A stretch of 64,000 bases of DNA from Apostichopus japonicus. Lineage: Eukaryota > Echinodermata > Holothuroidea > Aspidochirotida > Stichopodidae. A program made the translations under genes and the position numbers. The stretch covers positions 6,045,001 to 6,109,000 of the forward strand of contig NC_092577.1 in assembly GCF_037975245.1 (NCBI RefSeq), in the 5' to 3' direction. Positions 43,310 through 54,239 of this stretch are shown piece by piece. The first letter of the stretch is position 1, and the number at the start of each line of letters is the position of its first letter. The notes beneath the pieces were generated by a model. It worked only from the letters and a program-made list of their open reading frames with translations. It did not search any database and had not been told where the DNA came from.

Positions 43310-43435
43310 TTTAATTCCTTGATTCTGCTGTTCATAATAATACATATAATTCCATACTATGCCATACCTATATGATATTCCCTTTTCCTGCTACTCGTTA
43401 TAATGAATAGAATTCCATAGTATGTAAAACCAATC
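43310..43435. repeat. Satellite-like TTCTGCTGTTCATAATAATAC units, left part
   Basis: GATTCTGCTGTTCATAATAA ... ATATAATTCCATACTAT ... TTCCTGCTACTCGTTATAAT. The same alternating units continue at 46228-46510, so the LINE and its inserts between them appear to have split one array. Confidence 0.6.
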
Positions 43436-43439
43436 ACTC

Positions 43440-46212
43440 TATTATTATTATTTTTAAATTTTATATTATTATCATCTCTAATGAGGGTAGTCCTGCTCAG
43501 GGCAGAAGCCCTGCTTTCCAGAGGAGCCCTCAATACAAGATAAAGATACAAGATAATGCGATAGAAAAACGGCAAGCACAAAAGGACGGCAAAAAGATAG
43601 ACAAACAAATATCAGACACCTAAACTATATTAGTTTACATATTGCGTTTAAAAACTTTTGGCAAGCATTAACATTTGGGGGAAGACTGTTGTAACGACCT
43701 ACCTCCAGGAAGTTTACAGGACCTTTTACCATTCCCTGATCTAACAGGACCAAGTTAAACATTATTAGAGTAGCTAGATCTAGTTATGAACGAATGGCTA
43801 TCTCTCAGTAGAATTGTATTATCAGTAAGGTAATCTGAAGCCAGGCCGTGGACACATCTATATATTAGAATATTCCTGAAATATAATGCACGTTGACGAA
43901 AATTTAGCCACCATAATTCAGCAACATTATCAGTCACATGCACATCCCGAAGCTCACACCCCACAGGACCAATCTAGCTGCACGATTTTGAAGAATCTGA
44001 ACCCGGTCAACCAATTTGTTCGTCGCCGCGTTGTACAGAGTATTACGTGTATGCTGGTCAACACACCAACTTTGTCTTTTAGAATACCCAGTTTCTGTGA
44101 TGTTTTTGCAGTCATTTTGTTTTTCCCATCTAAGAAACGGGTCGAACCATATTCTAAGGTATTTGAATACATACACAATTTCAAGAATATCATCATCAAG
44201 CTTTACATACAGGGGATTAACATTTTTTTTTTTTTATAATTTGAGAAGATCCAAATGTCATAACCTTGGTTTTAGAAGCATTTAGTGTACAGTGCTTAGT
44301 GTTAGTGTTTCAGCTTATTAGTGTTCATCCAATCAGAAACAGCTTCCAGGTCCAAATTTATGACCCTTTCAATATCTATTCCGTATATTTAACTATACAT
44401 GATGGCAGTATCATCGGCATAAAGGAAACCTTACAATTCGAAACTACAGTAGGGAGGTCATTAATAACCAGAATGCAAAATGCATTGAGGTTTCGATGAC
44501 TTCAATGCACTAGACTTCTGCTTGTTAGTATAACCAGAAGTAGCTGTTACAATAACAATATGGCATGCTAACACAGGTCAGTCTACTGTACGTGGTTATA
44601 CACACCTCCATCAAAAACAGTAGGGTTCTTGTACTCAATGTTATGAATCCACACACCAAGTATTACAAAACAAAACCAAATCTCTAATAACTTCGCACAT
44701 TAAGGTTGCAGAGGAGTCCCTTATGGACAATTTTGATTGGAATATGCCCACGAAACTTCAAAGAATCAACTTGCAAGAAGCTAATACAGGTCACTGGAGG
44801 TCAACCTGAGGTCAAAGGTCACCCAAATGCAGGTCGACTATTGTATTACAATAGCGTAACTCCCATCCTTAATGGTCATTTGGTTCTCAAGTTATTGCAA
44901 AAATACTAGTTTTTGACCCATAATTGACCATTGTTGACCTTGGATCACATGACTGTTATGTTTTGAAACGATCCCTTACCCCATTCACAACTAGTCCACA
45001 AATATCAACCATGTCGGACCCTGTCAATGGTAGTTTCACAAGTTATTGCCAAAAAACACATTTTGACACATAATTGACCTTTGGTGACCTTGGATCACAT
45101 CACGGTTATTTTAGAAAACGTGCCCCTACTTCATTCAGAACTTGTCCCAATATATCAGCCATGACAGACTTTGTGACTAGAAGTTGTTGCCAAACATAGC
45201 ATAATTTGGCAGTTTTTTTGCACATAATCAACCCTGAATGACCTTGGATGGCCTAATAGTTTTTATCAAAAATGTTTCCCTTGATAATGTGCACTCTGTC
45301 CTAAAATTCCAACCTTTTTTTGATTCCAAAAAGCAACATGACAAGCCTGTGCGACCATCCTAACTGTACTTATTAAAAAAAACAAAAAAATTGACCTCTG
45401 ATAACTTCGCACACGAAGGTCGCACAGGGGTCAACTATGGACCATTTTGATCGGAAGGTACCTTTGAGATCCGATTTTGGCCACGAAAATTCAAATAGCC
45501 CAAAAAACTGATAAAGGTCACCAGAGGTCAACTTGAGGTCAAAGGTCACCTAGATGCGGGTCGACTTCTGGATTCCAATAGCTTAACTCCCAACCTTGAC
45601 GGACATTTGGTTCTCAAGTTATTGCAAAAATAGTAGTTTTTGACCCCTGATTGACCTTTGTTGACCTTGGATCACATGACCGTTACGTTTTGAAATGACC
45701 CCTTACCCCATTCACAACTAGTCCCAAAATATCAACCATGTTGGACCCTGTCAATGGGAGTTATTGCTTGTTTTAATATGTTGGTTTTTAGCCTCTAACT
45801 GACCTTTGATGACCTTCACAGGCACCAAAAAAAAATAGGGCACATCTACTCAATGTGGCACTCATATACACCAAATATTAGATTGGTCCAAGCTTCCCTA
45901 CTTGAGATACCGTGGTTACAAGCCAGGCGTCACACACACATACACACAGTCTCCGCCTGCATGAATGCATAGGTTACGATTTCATCGAAACCAAAAATGA
46001 TAAATAAAAAGTGGACCTAATATGGATCCCTGGGGTTTCACCAATTGTAACAGGTCTTGCATCAGATTTAACCCAATCAATAATAGTAGTTTGTTCTTAA
46101 TTTGTCAAATAATTAGAGAACCAGGCTAGCTTATTGTCCTGTATCCCATAATATGATATTTTACGCAGAAGAATCTCATGGTTGACTGTATCAAAGGCTT
46201 TTTTAGTTTAAA
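43440..46212 (-). mobile_element. Decayed non-LTR retrotransposon (LINE), split by another repeat
   Basis: On the minus strand: 46212-45960 reads LKKAFDTVNHEILLRKISYY and LAWFSNYLTN (reverse transcriptase fingers and palm), with stops and a damaged version of the VPQGSILGP box. About 44470-44230 reads NDLPTVVSNC, then LYADDTAIMYS (active-site YADD at 44421-44410) and NASKTKVMTFGS. About 44190-43740 reads ILQNRAARLV and LNFRQRALYFRN, the C-terminal part after the thumb. 43560-43440 is a 3' tail with GGGCTTCTGCCCTGAGCAGG and an AT-rich end. The order and motifs fit CR1/L2/Jockey-type LINEs. Many stops make it inactive. About 1.3 kb of AGGTCA-rich repeat (44575-45930) separates the two RT parts. 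Confidence 0.75.
44689..45930. repeat. Tandem repeat rich in AGGTCA half-sites, inserted in the LINE
   Basis: A long unit starts ATAACTTCGCACA..AAGGT and carries CACTGGAGGTCAACCTGAGG then TCAAAGGTCACC. It occurs at about 44689 and again at about 45400. Inside, sub-units of roughly 150 bp repeat TGACCTTGGATCACATGACC and ATATCAACCATG. Both long copies hold a perfect AGGTCAAAGGTCA (44809-44821 and 45536-45548). Confidence 0.8.
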
Positions 46213-46227
46213 AAATACAGCAACAGT

Positions 46228-46510
46228 GATATGATTCTGCTGTTCATAATATTACATATAATTACATACTATATAACACTAAATTGTTATTCCTTGTTAA
46301 CACTACTCGTTATAATTAATATAATGTCATACAATGTAATACCGATTACTATGTCTTTGGTTCTGCTGTTCATAATAATGTATATAATTCATTAGTATAT
46401 AATATTTGTCTCTAATTCCTTGTTCCTACTACTCGCTATAATGCATATAATTCCATCATATGCACGGTACCATATATCTGTTACTCCTGGTTCCTGTTAC
46501 TCATAATAGC
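46228..46510. repeat. Satellite-like TTCTGCTGTTCATAATAATAC units, right part
   Basis: Two to three further diverged units matching 43310-43435, alternating CTGTTCATAATA and CTACTCGTTATAAT. Confidence 0.6.
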
Positions 46511-46570
46511 ATAATGCAGTTACAGACCTAGCTCTATATTATGTGTCATATTTCCCATTAAAATACTCAC

Positions 46571-46596
46571 CATCAACATAAATTAGAGCAGCCATG
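46571..46596 (-). CDS. Possible alternative 5' coding exon near NLR gene 2
   Basis: ATG follows an acceptor-like TGATATTTTCAG by one base and encodes MAALIYVD plus one base, ending at GATG|GTGAGT. The phase-1 end would fit the NACHT exon at 42322. The support is splice-site shape and phase only. Confidence 0.25.
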
Positions 46597-47222
46597 CTGA
46601 AAATATCAGGTCGAGTTGAGCAGATTCAGTGACAAAACATATACCAAACACGATAACTCAATGCAAAGGAAACATCCAGCAAGTATCAAAGATGGCGTCG
46701 ATGAAAGCATTTGCATATCCATACGGTGTATAATCGGCTCTTGTAGTCAAAGTCCGTATTCGTCAGTTGAAATAATCGCAGTATGTGTTTGTATAACGTA
46801 TTGTTATATCTGGTATTGATGCGAAGGTTGAGTTTACCCTGTTCGAAGTTCAAGTTGTGTTTTCTTTTTGGACTTGTTATGCTATGTGTAATGCAAGCAG
46901 TGATACCGTTTAGTTTTTAGTGATGTTTGAACTGCAACTTATCAAACTGTATGGGGAACAATAAATACCCGAACAAATTAGCCTCACAAAGCGAAAGAAA
47001 GAAATGATTGGAATATCTCTGTTTCATTTTAGATACATTCATAGTGTTTCAAGTATTTCAAGAACGATAGGAAAAACAAATAAAAAAAACATCAATCGAT
47101 CACATGTTAACATTATAAACACAGTAGAATATATTCTACTCCCTCACTATTGAGCATTGTGAATAGTTTGCAAGAAAAGATTAGCCTCTTACCGTAATGA
47201 ACTTAAAAAACATAATATTTAC

Positions 47223-47397
47223 CTCGTTTGAACGTAACACTGGTGATCTTCAAACAGTAGGAATAGTAAGGGTTGGAATTACTACGATATTTATGTATCA
47301 AACTACACATTGTCCTGTATAACGTGTATCCACACACTGACTGAAATAAAGCTATCCATGTCAATATATTTATCAAATGTCGCATAATAGCATAGAA
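47223..47397 (-). CDS. Signal-peptide-like exon, unknown gene
   Basis: MRHLINILTWIALFQSVCG (ATG at about 47397) has a basic start, hydrophobic core and small residues, then YTLYRTMCSL and NPYYSYCLKITSVTFKR with cysteines. It ends at CGAG|GTAAAT in phase 1. TTTATTTCAG at 47341 could instead be an acceptor, making 47223-47340 an internal exon entered in phase 0. No partner exon was recognised. It could be the first exon of a secreted or membrane protein on the minus strand, or a chance ORF. Confidence 0.3.
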
Positions 47398-47499
47398 ATC
47401 TCCTAAAATCCGCCGTGTACTACATACCATTTTCGGTGGAACACAAATCATTGCCAATAATGAATGGCGTGCTGTTGTTCACTGGCTGGTAAATCCGCA

Positions 47500-47590
47500 C
47501 AAGGGCGTAACGTGAAGGTTTAATTCTGGCGGGCGGGGAGGGGGTTACTCAAAAACTTTTAAAAGCTATGGGACATGTGATTTTCAACGG
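47500..47590. mobile_element. hAT left-end fragment
   Basis: CAAGGGCGTAACGTGAAGG followed by a GGCGGGCGGGGAGGGGG tract resembles the start of the local hAT families. No right end was found. Confidence 0.4.
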
Positions 47591-47879
47591 GGCAGCTACA
47601 GAATTACTATAAAACCGCAAATGCCAGTTCTTGAATATTTTCCAACAAAAGGGCACTTTCTAATTTCATTTATATGTCTAAATTTCTCAACACAAGAACA
47701 TTAGTAAATGTAACAAAAGGGCACTTTCTCATTACAAAAATGAACTTACTTAATGAAATGGGGTACCTTTACATTGGCGATTCTACACAAAACTGGGTTG
47801 GGAACGTTACCCAATCCCGACCTGATTCCATAGCCCTAAAGTGGACTATTGAATACAAAGTCGACATACAATAAACAGC

Positions 47880-49465
47880 TGATGATTACTGGAATTATTC
47901 GCCGGGTCTTAGCCAGAAATGTCAAATAGGGTGTCTCATCTGTTACTGTTACTGAACCATCTGGTGCCAAGTAAAATCCCGGTAGATTTAGATTATTGAT
48001 ACAATGAGAGAAAAGTTTTTTTTTTTTTTAAATAGGTAGCATAAATTATAAATCTAGGCAGGCGAAAACACAAGTATTATTATGGACTTCGTATAAAACG
48101 TGGCACTACGGTTACTATGGATGCTATTATCTGTGTTTCCCGCATTCCGTTGCGTCAGTGGAGGTTTTGATTTACAGTATGTGCTGTGTAATAGCGGTCA
48201 CATGACTAATCCACCTATTATGATTAGACATTACCATTTAGTGGCATGAACAACAGGCCTCAAATTTCACAATTTTTAGGGCAAGGCCACTTTGGCCTTG
48301 AATGGGGCAACATTTTTTAAGGGAACCAAGGCCATGAGGTAAGGTACCAAGGCCAACTTGCATCTTAACGAAGGGCAAAAAGGCCATAAAAATAAACATC
48401 ATGAAACAATTTCTGTCCCAGGTCCTGGAGGCTGTTTTAATGTAGCAGAACAGTAAAAGGTGGTCTCTCTCACTGGGTTTCCCTCTTGTCAATAGATTTT
48501 TTTTAACCCTACTCTTATTCGAATCCTTCCTCACCCATAGCAAAACCAACCATCATTATGGTAACTCAACTCATACATTTATGGACAGACTCTGATTATG
48601 TAAACTGTGAAGCTTATCAGTTTACTGATGTAGTCCTCAATCCATGCCAACACTAATGGAACAAAATTATATTCAACCAAAAATGCCTCTTTTGTTGTTA
48701 TAGGGGTGGTTAGGCTTACAGGGTTAATGCTGAAAATGTAACTAACAACAGCAAGTTCTTAAAACTTATTTATTGATGCTGAAAAATTATTCAAAACATA
48801 GCAAGTTAAATCCAACAGACGCACTCTGTGCGTGTGATCATAATGCATGTGTGGTAGCCTACGTGTTCGGTCATTTTCCCGTTCTTTTTTGTGTGGGAAA
48901 ATTTGATTTACACACGAAATATTCCCTGCAGGGTAGGAATCAAGATTTGGCTTTGGGGGGCTATTTTGGAAAATGAAAAGTTAAAAACGCCCCTCTTAAT
49001 GTATTAACGTGGGTTTTTTAAGGTTGAGGGAGGCTCTTTTCCAAAGTTCAATATGCTGTTTACGGAAATGGTTGTATGGATAAAGTAAGCACAATTACCC
49101 TCTTCCTAGTGCTGCGACCGTATAGAAAACTCATTAAAAGTTTAATCGCAAAAAGTTGCAACCGTTTAGCAAATAACGTCAAGCCACCGAATACATGACG
49201 AAAAATGAGTAACCCATCAACTGAAATAGAAAACACAGTTTTACTTCCGCTGAAGGTGCCCTTTCCTTAATCATGTATGTTTTTCGTGTGTGGATAAAAT
49301 CACTCACCACCAAATACCAAAACCATGATACCGCTGAAAAGTAATCGAAGTTAAAACCTCAATCCATCGCCACAGCAACGGTGTACGTAAAATACAACAT
49401 TCACTCTTTAAGACATAGCACATACCTTCCAAAAAACTGCCGATTTCCAGCAAATTGACAGTTTT
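47880..49465. other. Gene-less stretch with unnamed repeat-like DNA
   Basis: Around 48260-48400 GGCCTTG/CAAGGCC motifs recur (AAGGCCACTTTGGCCTTG), suggesting a fragment of an unnamed repeat. Near 48930 a G-rich hAT-like fragment occurs. No gene supported. Confidence 0.4.
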
Positions 49466-49469
49466 TTTT

Positions 49470-49925
49470 TTTTGCAAACCGATGGTTAGGCTACATTTTC
49501 CATTGACTTAGTGTGGTTGTTAGGCTAACATGTAGTCGAAGGTTGCATTATTTCATGGATATTTTAGTTCTAGCCAACTGCGTCAAAATTTCAACGAATG
49601 AAGAGATGATTAGGCTAGATTTTCCCGTTGACTACGTGTGGTGTTCGGCTACCATGCGCGCGACGATAGCAGCAAGGAGAGTATGTAAACAAAGCTACGA
49701 AAATTATTGTTTTTTGTTTGTTTTTGCAAACCGATGGTTAAGCTACATTTCCCATTAATTTAGTGTAGTGGTTAGGCTAACACGTGGTCGAAGATTTCAG
49801 TTTTTCTTGGATATTTTAATTTTATTTGCGACATAACTTGAGCGAATAAACAGATGGCTGGGTTAGATTTCCATGTTGACTTAGTATGAAGTTAGGCTAC
49901 CATGTGGTCGGAGATTTGTGGGGAT
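49470..49925. repeat. Tandem duplication of about 250 bp
   Basis: TTTTGCAAACCGATGGTTAG ... TTAGTGTGGTTGTTAGGCTA ... GGATATTTTAGTT occurs near 49470 and 49721. Within each copy a diverged half-unit (GATGATTAGGCTAGATTTTC) recurs about 125 bp on. Confidence 0.7.
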
Positions 49926-49929
49926 TTTA

Positions 49930-52900
49930 GGTTATTGTCGCTGGTACTAGAATTGCTTAGTGGAGGCCGTAATTTGTCAGTGACTGTGCGAGAAGTTCCC
50001 CGTAATTGTGCGCAACCCTCTCGCACTGCTTCAAATTTTAGGCGGGATTGTGAGAACTGTTTGCGCGATTCGCGCTGATACTGCAAAGCCTAGCTAAAGC
50101 AAAAGCATGCAACAATTCATTTTAACCGGCAGTGAGTTAGTTATAGTAATACAGTATGCTGGCGCGCGGCGTGCGTTGCCTGGGCAATGCACTGTAGCGA
50201 CGCTAACGTTATGCCTAACTTGGTATATGGCAATAAGCCATTTCAACGAGGACCAATTCGGCTTGACATATGAGTGAGTTTAAATTACGTTTGGTCTCCG
50301 AGTTAGGCTTTAGTTACGTTAAGTTGGGAGGCTAGAGAGAGCCATTTATTGGCGTCTCAAAAGCCGTCCCACTCAAATTCGCCAGTCTGTCATTTCGATT
50401 TAGCCGTCTCAAAGACGGCGAGACGCATCGCTAGCTAAGACGCGGTTAGTCTGTCGACAAGTTGATTTTAAAATCACAAATCACGTTATCGTAACATGCG
50501 TGTAGGAATGTTATGACAATATAAAGTATCCACGTGTACCTAACATCATTTCTATATAGCAGTATTGGAAACTACAAAAACAGTTGAACTCTCCCCACTC
50601 CCTTCTTTGTCCTCTCTTTAGAACATTAACATAAGTTATTATTTAAACACTAATGAAAAATATACGGAGGTTCTGATGGGACAGCACGACAAATTTCTTT
50701 TTTTTTTCTCTCGAATTGGCGAGTGATTCAAGGATAAATCTCGACAAAAAGGAATTATTGTCGAGTTTGCTGCTTTTCATATAACAACAAGTAAAAATAT
50801 GACTTTTTTGTACGCTTACAGTGTCAATTGCACGAACTTTATTGATAGGGTGAGGGTGCCTTTGACTCGATGGTAACAAACATTTAGTTATTTTTATTAA
50901 GGTATGGAGCACTTCTGTCTGTGACGCCCACCCACCTTTGATGTTTAACGGGGCCTAGTTGATCTTACCTTATAAGTGTTTAGTTAGATAAGCCATTGAT
51001 AATAAATAGGTTTACTATATTATATGCTAGCAAATATTAAAGGTCAATTGTGACGAATTGGTAAGATAGGGAATCACGATCGTGTCTTTCATTTTGGTTG
51101 TATAACAGTGAAAGGAACAGAGGGCAGCACAGCTAAATAGCACGTCAACATGTGACGTCATGTTAATCAATGATTCATGGCTAGGCAGTACGCTAACGAT
51201 TCACACTAATACTTAAGAGTGTGAGTGACGGGTGCACAACATGGTATGTTGTTTAATAAACAGTTGTCGATGGTCTCTGACATGTACAAAAGTTTTGTAC
51301 TTTTACAAATAACTTTTGTAATGTTTTATGCATGTGTCTTTCGTCTTCTTCTTTTTGGTGATGATTTGGTGTTTTTGTGGCAAGAAGAAATAAAAGTGTT
51401 TTTATTTTATCTGTGGAAATCCGAAAATTTGCCATGTCTCGTACAAAACGTCCCAAACAAGGTCGGTGGTATAATGTTTTTGCGAAACACATTATTCCTC
51501 TATAGTATTCGCTTAACTTGGTCAAGATGTAGAAAATAGTTACTTCGAAAATATAAACAAATGGCAATTTTTTTTACACCAAACATACATACATGGATGA
51601 ACTTACCAGTTTCTTATTTTTATTAGGCCTATGTCTTTTCAATAAATTTAAAATGTCTCCAAATTACCATTGATCAGTGTTCATATTTTTAAAATCGTCG
51701 TTTTTGCATTGCTATAATATGAACTTGACTTTATACATTAGTACCAAGTCTGTTTCATTAGGCTCCATTGTAATCCACAATAAACTTATTATCGGAGAGA
51801 CCACGTTTATGTATTTTTTGAAAGCTCTTTTTCGCACTAAAGCAGTATACAATGACATATAATGTTGATTACCATAAAAATAAATTATTTGGACATCAAA
51901 GAGTGTTATTCTTTATGTTCGTTCGTTGCCCCCCCCCCCCCCCCAACTAACCGCCGTCATCTTTGTCAGTAATGAATTCAAAGCATTCTGATTCACTTCC
52001 TGAAATCGTGTTTACATCTGTATTTTGAGATTTTTAAAATCGTGTCATTCTGACTATTTAATACTTACACACTACGAAACCTAATGATGGTTAAACTTAC
52101 AACCAGTTGGTTGTTCCTAAATAGCAAGTTCCGAAGCTTTTAGTCCAATACAGGTAGATATGTGTCCCATAATGTTAACAGTTCTACATTATTGTGCAAA
52201 CTCTTACACTTTTTGTCTAATTTTAAAGTCCATTTTTATACCACGGTCAAGTGTATTATTGTACGCTCACGTTACATTATTTTTTGAAAATAAACATATG
52301 TTCACATATCCGTTAGTGCGTCAATCACCTCCTCGGTTCATGAAACAAATCTGTTAATTAAGCTTAAATTTTGTCATCTAAAAGCCTTTCACTTTGTAAA
52401 GAAAAAGAGTTTACACAGCATCATTTCAAAATCCACAGATTTACTATATAGGTTATTCGTTTCTGCACAGTGTTGGCTGTAACAAACACATGAGGAAATA
52501 GCTTGATCGTTAGTTCAAAAAGTATCGTTAAACCATATTTACAACTATATAATATAGGTCTATTAGACAAAACCATGTTACAGTCCACAATTAACCCTAT
52601 GCTATTTGGGGTTAGAATTAAAGTTCAAAAAGTAACAATTTCTTTCAAGTATGTAGCCTGTGGTTTATGACTTACTGTCTTTAAAGTAATTAAGTAAACG
52701 AATGCATTACATCAGGTGCACGTCAACGGGACAGTGGTTTGATGAACCTTCTATAGTGTCGCAAATTTATCAAGAAATATCCAAAGATAATCAAATAGGT
52801 ACAAACTTCATCCAGAGAAGAAGAATTCGGAAGCAAAGACTATAAAGTATGCGGATAATATGACGTCAAACTGATACCATTGATAGCTATATACAATCCT

Positions 52901-54090
52901 CTTCCACCAGCAGTCACGTTCTTAACCCTAAAGCGCTGCACCTTCTTTTAGTCTTGGTGATGAGCTCGCAATAGTCGTCATTTTATTGAGTTACGTAAAA
53001 CGAAATAGAACCGAAGGTACCAGCGAGAAGATTTCGAACGAACTTTTCGTAGATTTACAACGCTACGAAAATACGGCTGACATACCTTTGCTTGATGCAC
53101 CAATAGCTTCGAAAATTACGACTGTCAACTAAAATAAGTGGCCTATGTATGCCTATGCTGGAATACAGGAACTTAGCAACGCGCAGATCTGTATATTATG
53201 TTTATAGATAACGATGATGTTACTCTGGTGATAAGGATCTCTCTGATTTTGTTTTGCAGCTTTGCTTAAAACTTCAATAAGTTCCTATATCGATGGTTCG
53301 ATTATATTACACTATAATATCAAATGCTTTAGATTTGCGCATGCGAAATGTTTGTTGTCTAATTCCAATAAATGGATTAAAATATTTCATCAATTATTTG
53401 ATGATGGTACTAAAGAATATAAACTTGGTAATTTCCATTTTCCCCATGAAAGCAATTTATATTCAAACGGTGTTATAATCAATTCTGATCATTAAATGTA
53501 ATTTAGAAGGTTGATCAAGAAATTTCGAAGAGAAAAAGGAAAGGCAGTAAAGACTACAGCACGTGGTGCTTTAAACATTTCAAATGAAAATTAACGTCAC
53601 CAAAAAAATTGTGCTTGTCTGGACATTATACTTTCATGTAGACATTTTGCTATTAGTATTGTTAGTAGTAAAGAAGCTAATTACACTGAGCATTTATCGT
53701 TAGGCACTACAACGCCGTTGAATTACGCAAAACATGTTCAAAACCTCATTTTTAACCATAACATTAAAAACACATTTACTTGTCAAGCCGGTATTTAAAT
53801 ATATTTATCCAAATTGATGATAATAAAGGTCGTTAAAAGTTGCTTCTTTTATCAAGAAAAATTAATGGCCTAGTTAAAGTTAATAAATTCTGGATAGTGT
53901 TTCTGGTTGTTGATGTGACAATAACCTAGGTCTTGGAGAAGTGAACTATTGCTATTGTTTAAACTAATACCGTTTATTCCAGATTCAACATATAAACATA
54001 GATTTTCATTAGATTGTGTACTCACATGAGATGACGAGAGGTCAACGGGACAATACGTTGACATCTAATATATGTTAATCTCCAAAAACG
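49930..54090. other. Gene-less stretch
   Basis: No gene, RNA or clear repeat supported over about 4 kb. It includes a C16-type run near 51932 and TGACGTCA at 51153 and 52861. Short ORFs here have no recognisable motifs. Confidence 0.4.
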
Positions 54091-54097
54091 GTACTAA

Positions 54098-54234
54098 TTT
54101 AGAATCCGTACCATCCGAACCTACTTCGTACCACCCTAACCCCTAACCCTACTCCCTAACCCTATTTCCTAACCCCTAACCTTATTCTGCCGATTAGAAG
54201 TAAGCTTTCCCATTCATATGGTACGGATTCTAAA
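54098..54234. repeat. 17-bp inverted repeat enclosing telomere-like CCCTAA runs
   Basis: Perfect arms TTTAGAATCCGTACCAT (54098-54114) and its reverse complement (54218-54234). Between them CCCTAACCCCTAACCCTA-type degenerate repeats run from about 54130 to 54183. Confidence 0.75.
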
Positions 54235-54239
54235 GTTAG

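Noticed and set aside
43067-43345. 92-residue minus-strand ORF overlapping the first exon of NLR gene 2
   Set aside because: It is in a different frame from the exon that fits the splice phase, and has no domain match.
53262-53495. 77-residue plus-strand ORF
   Set aside because: No domain, start context or splice support; the composition looks like AT-rich background.
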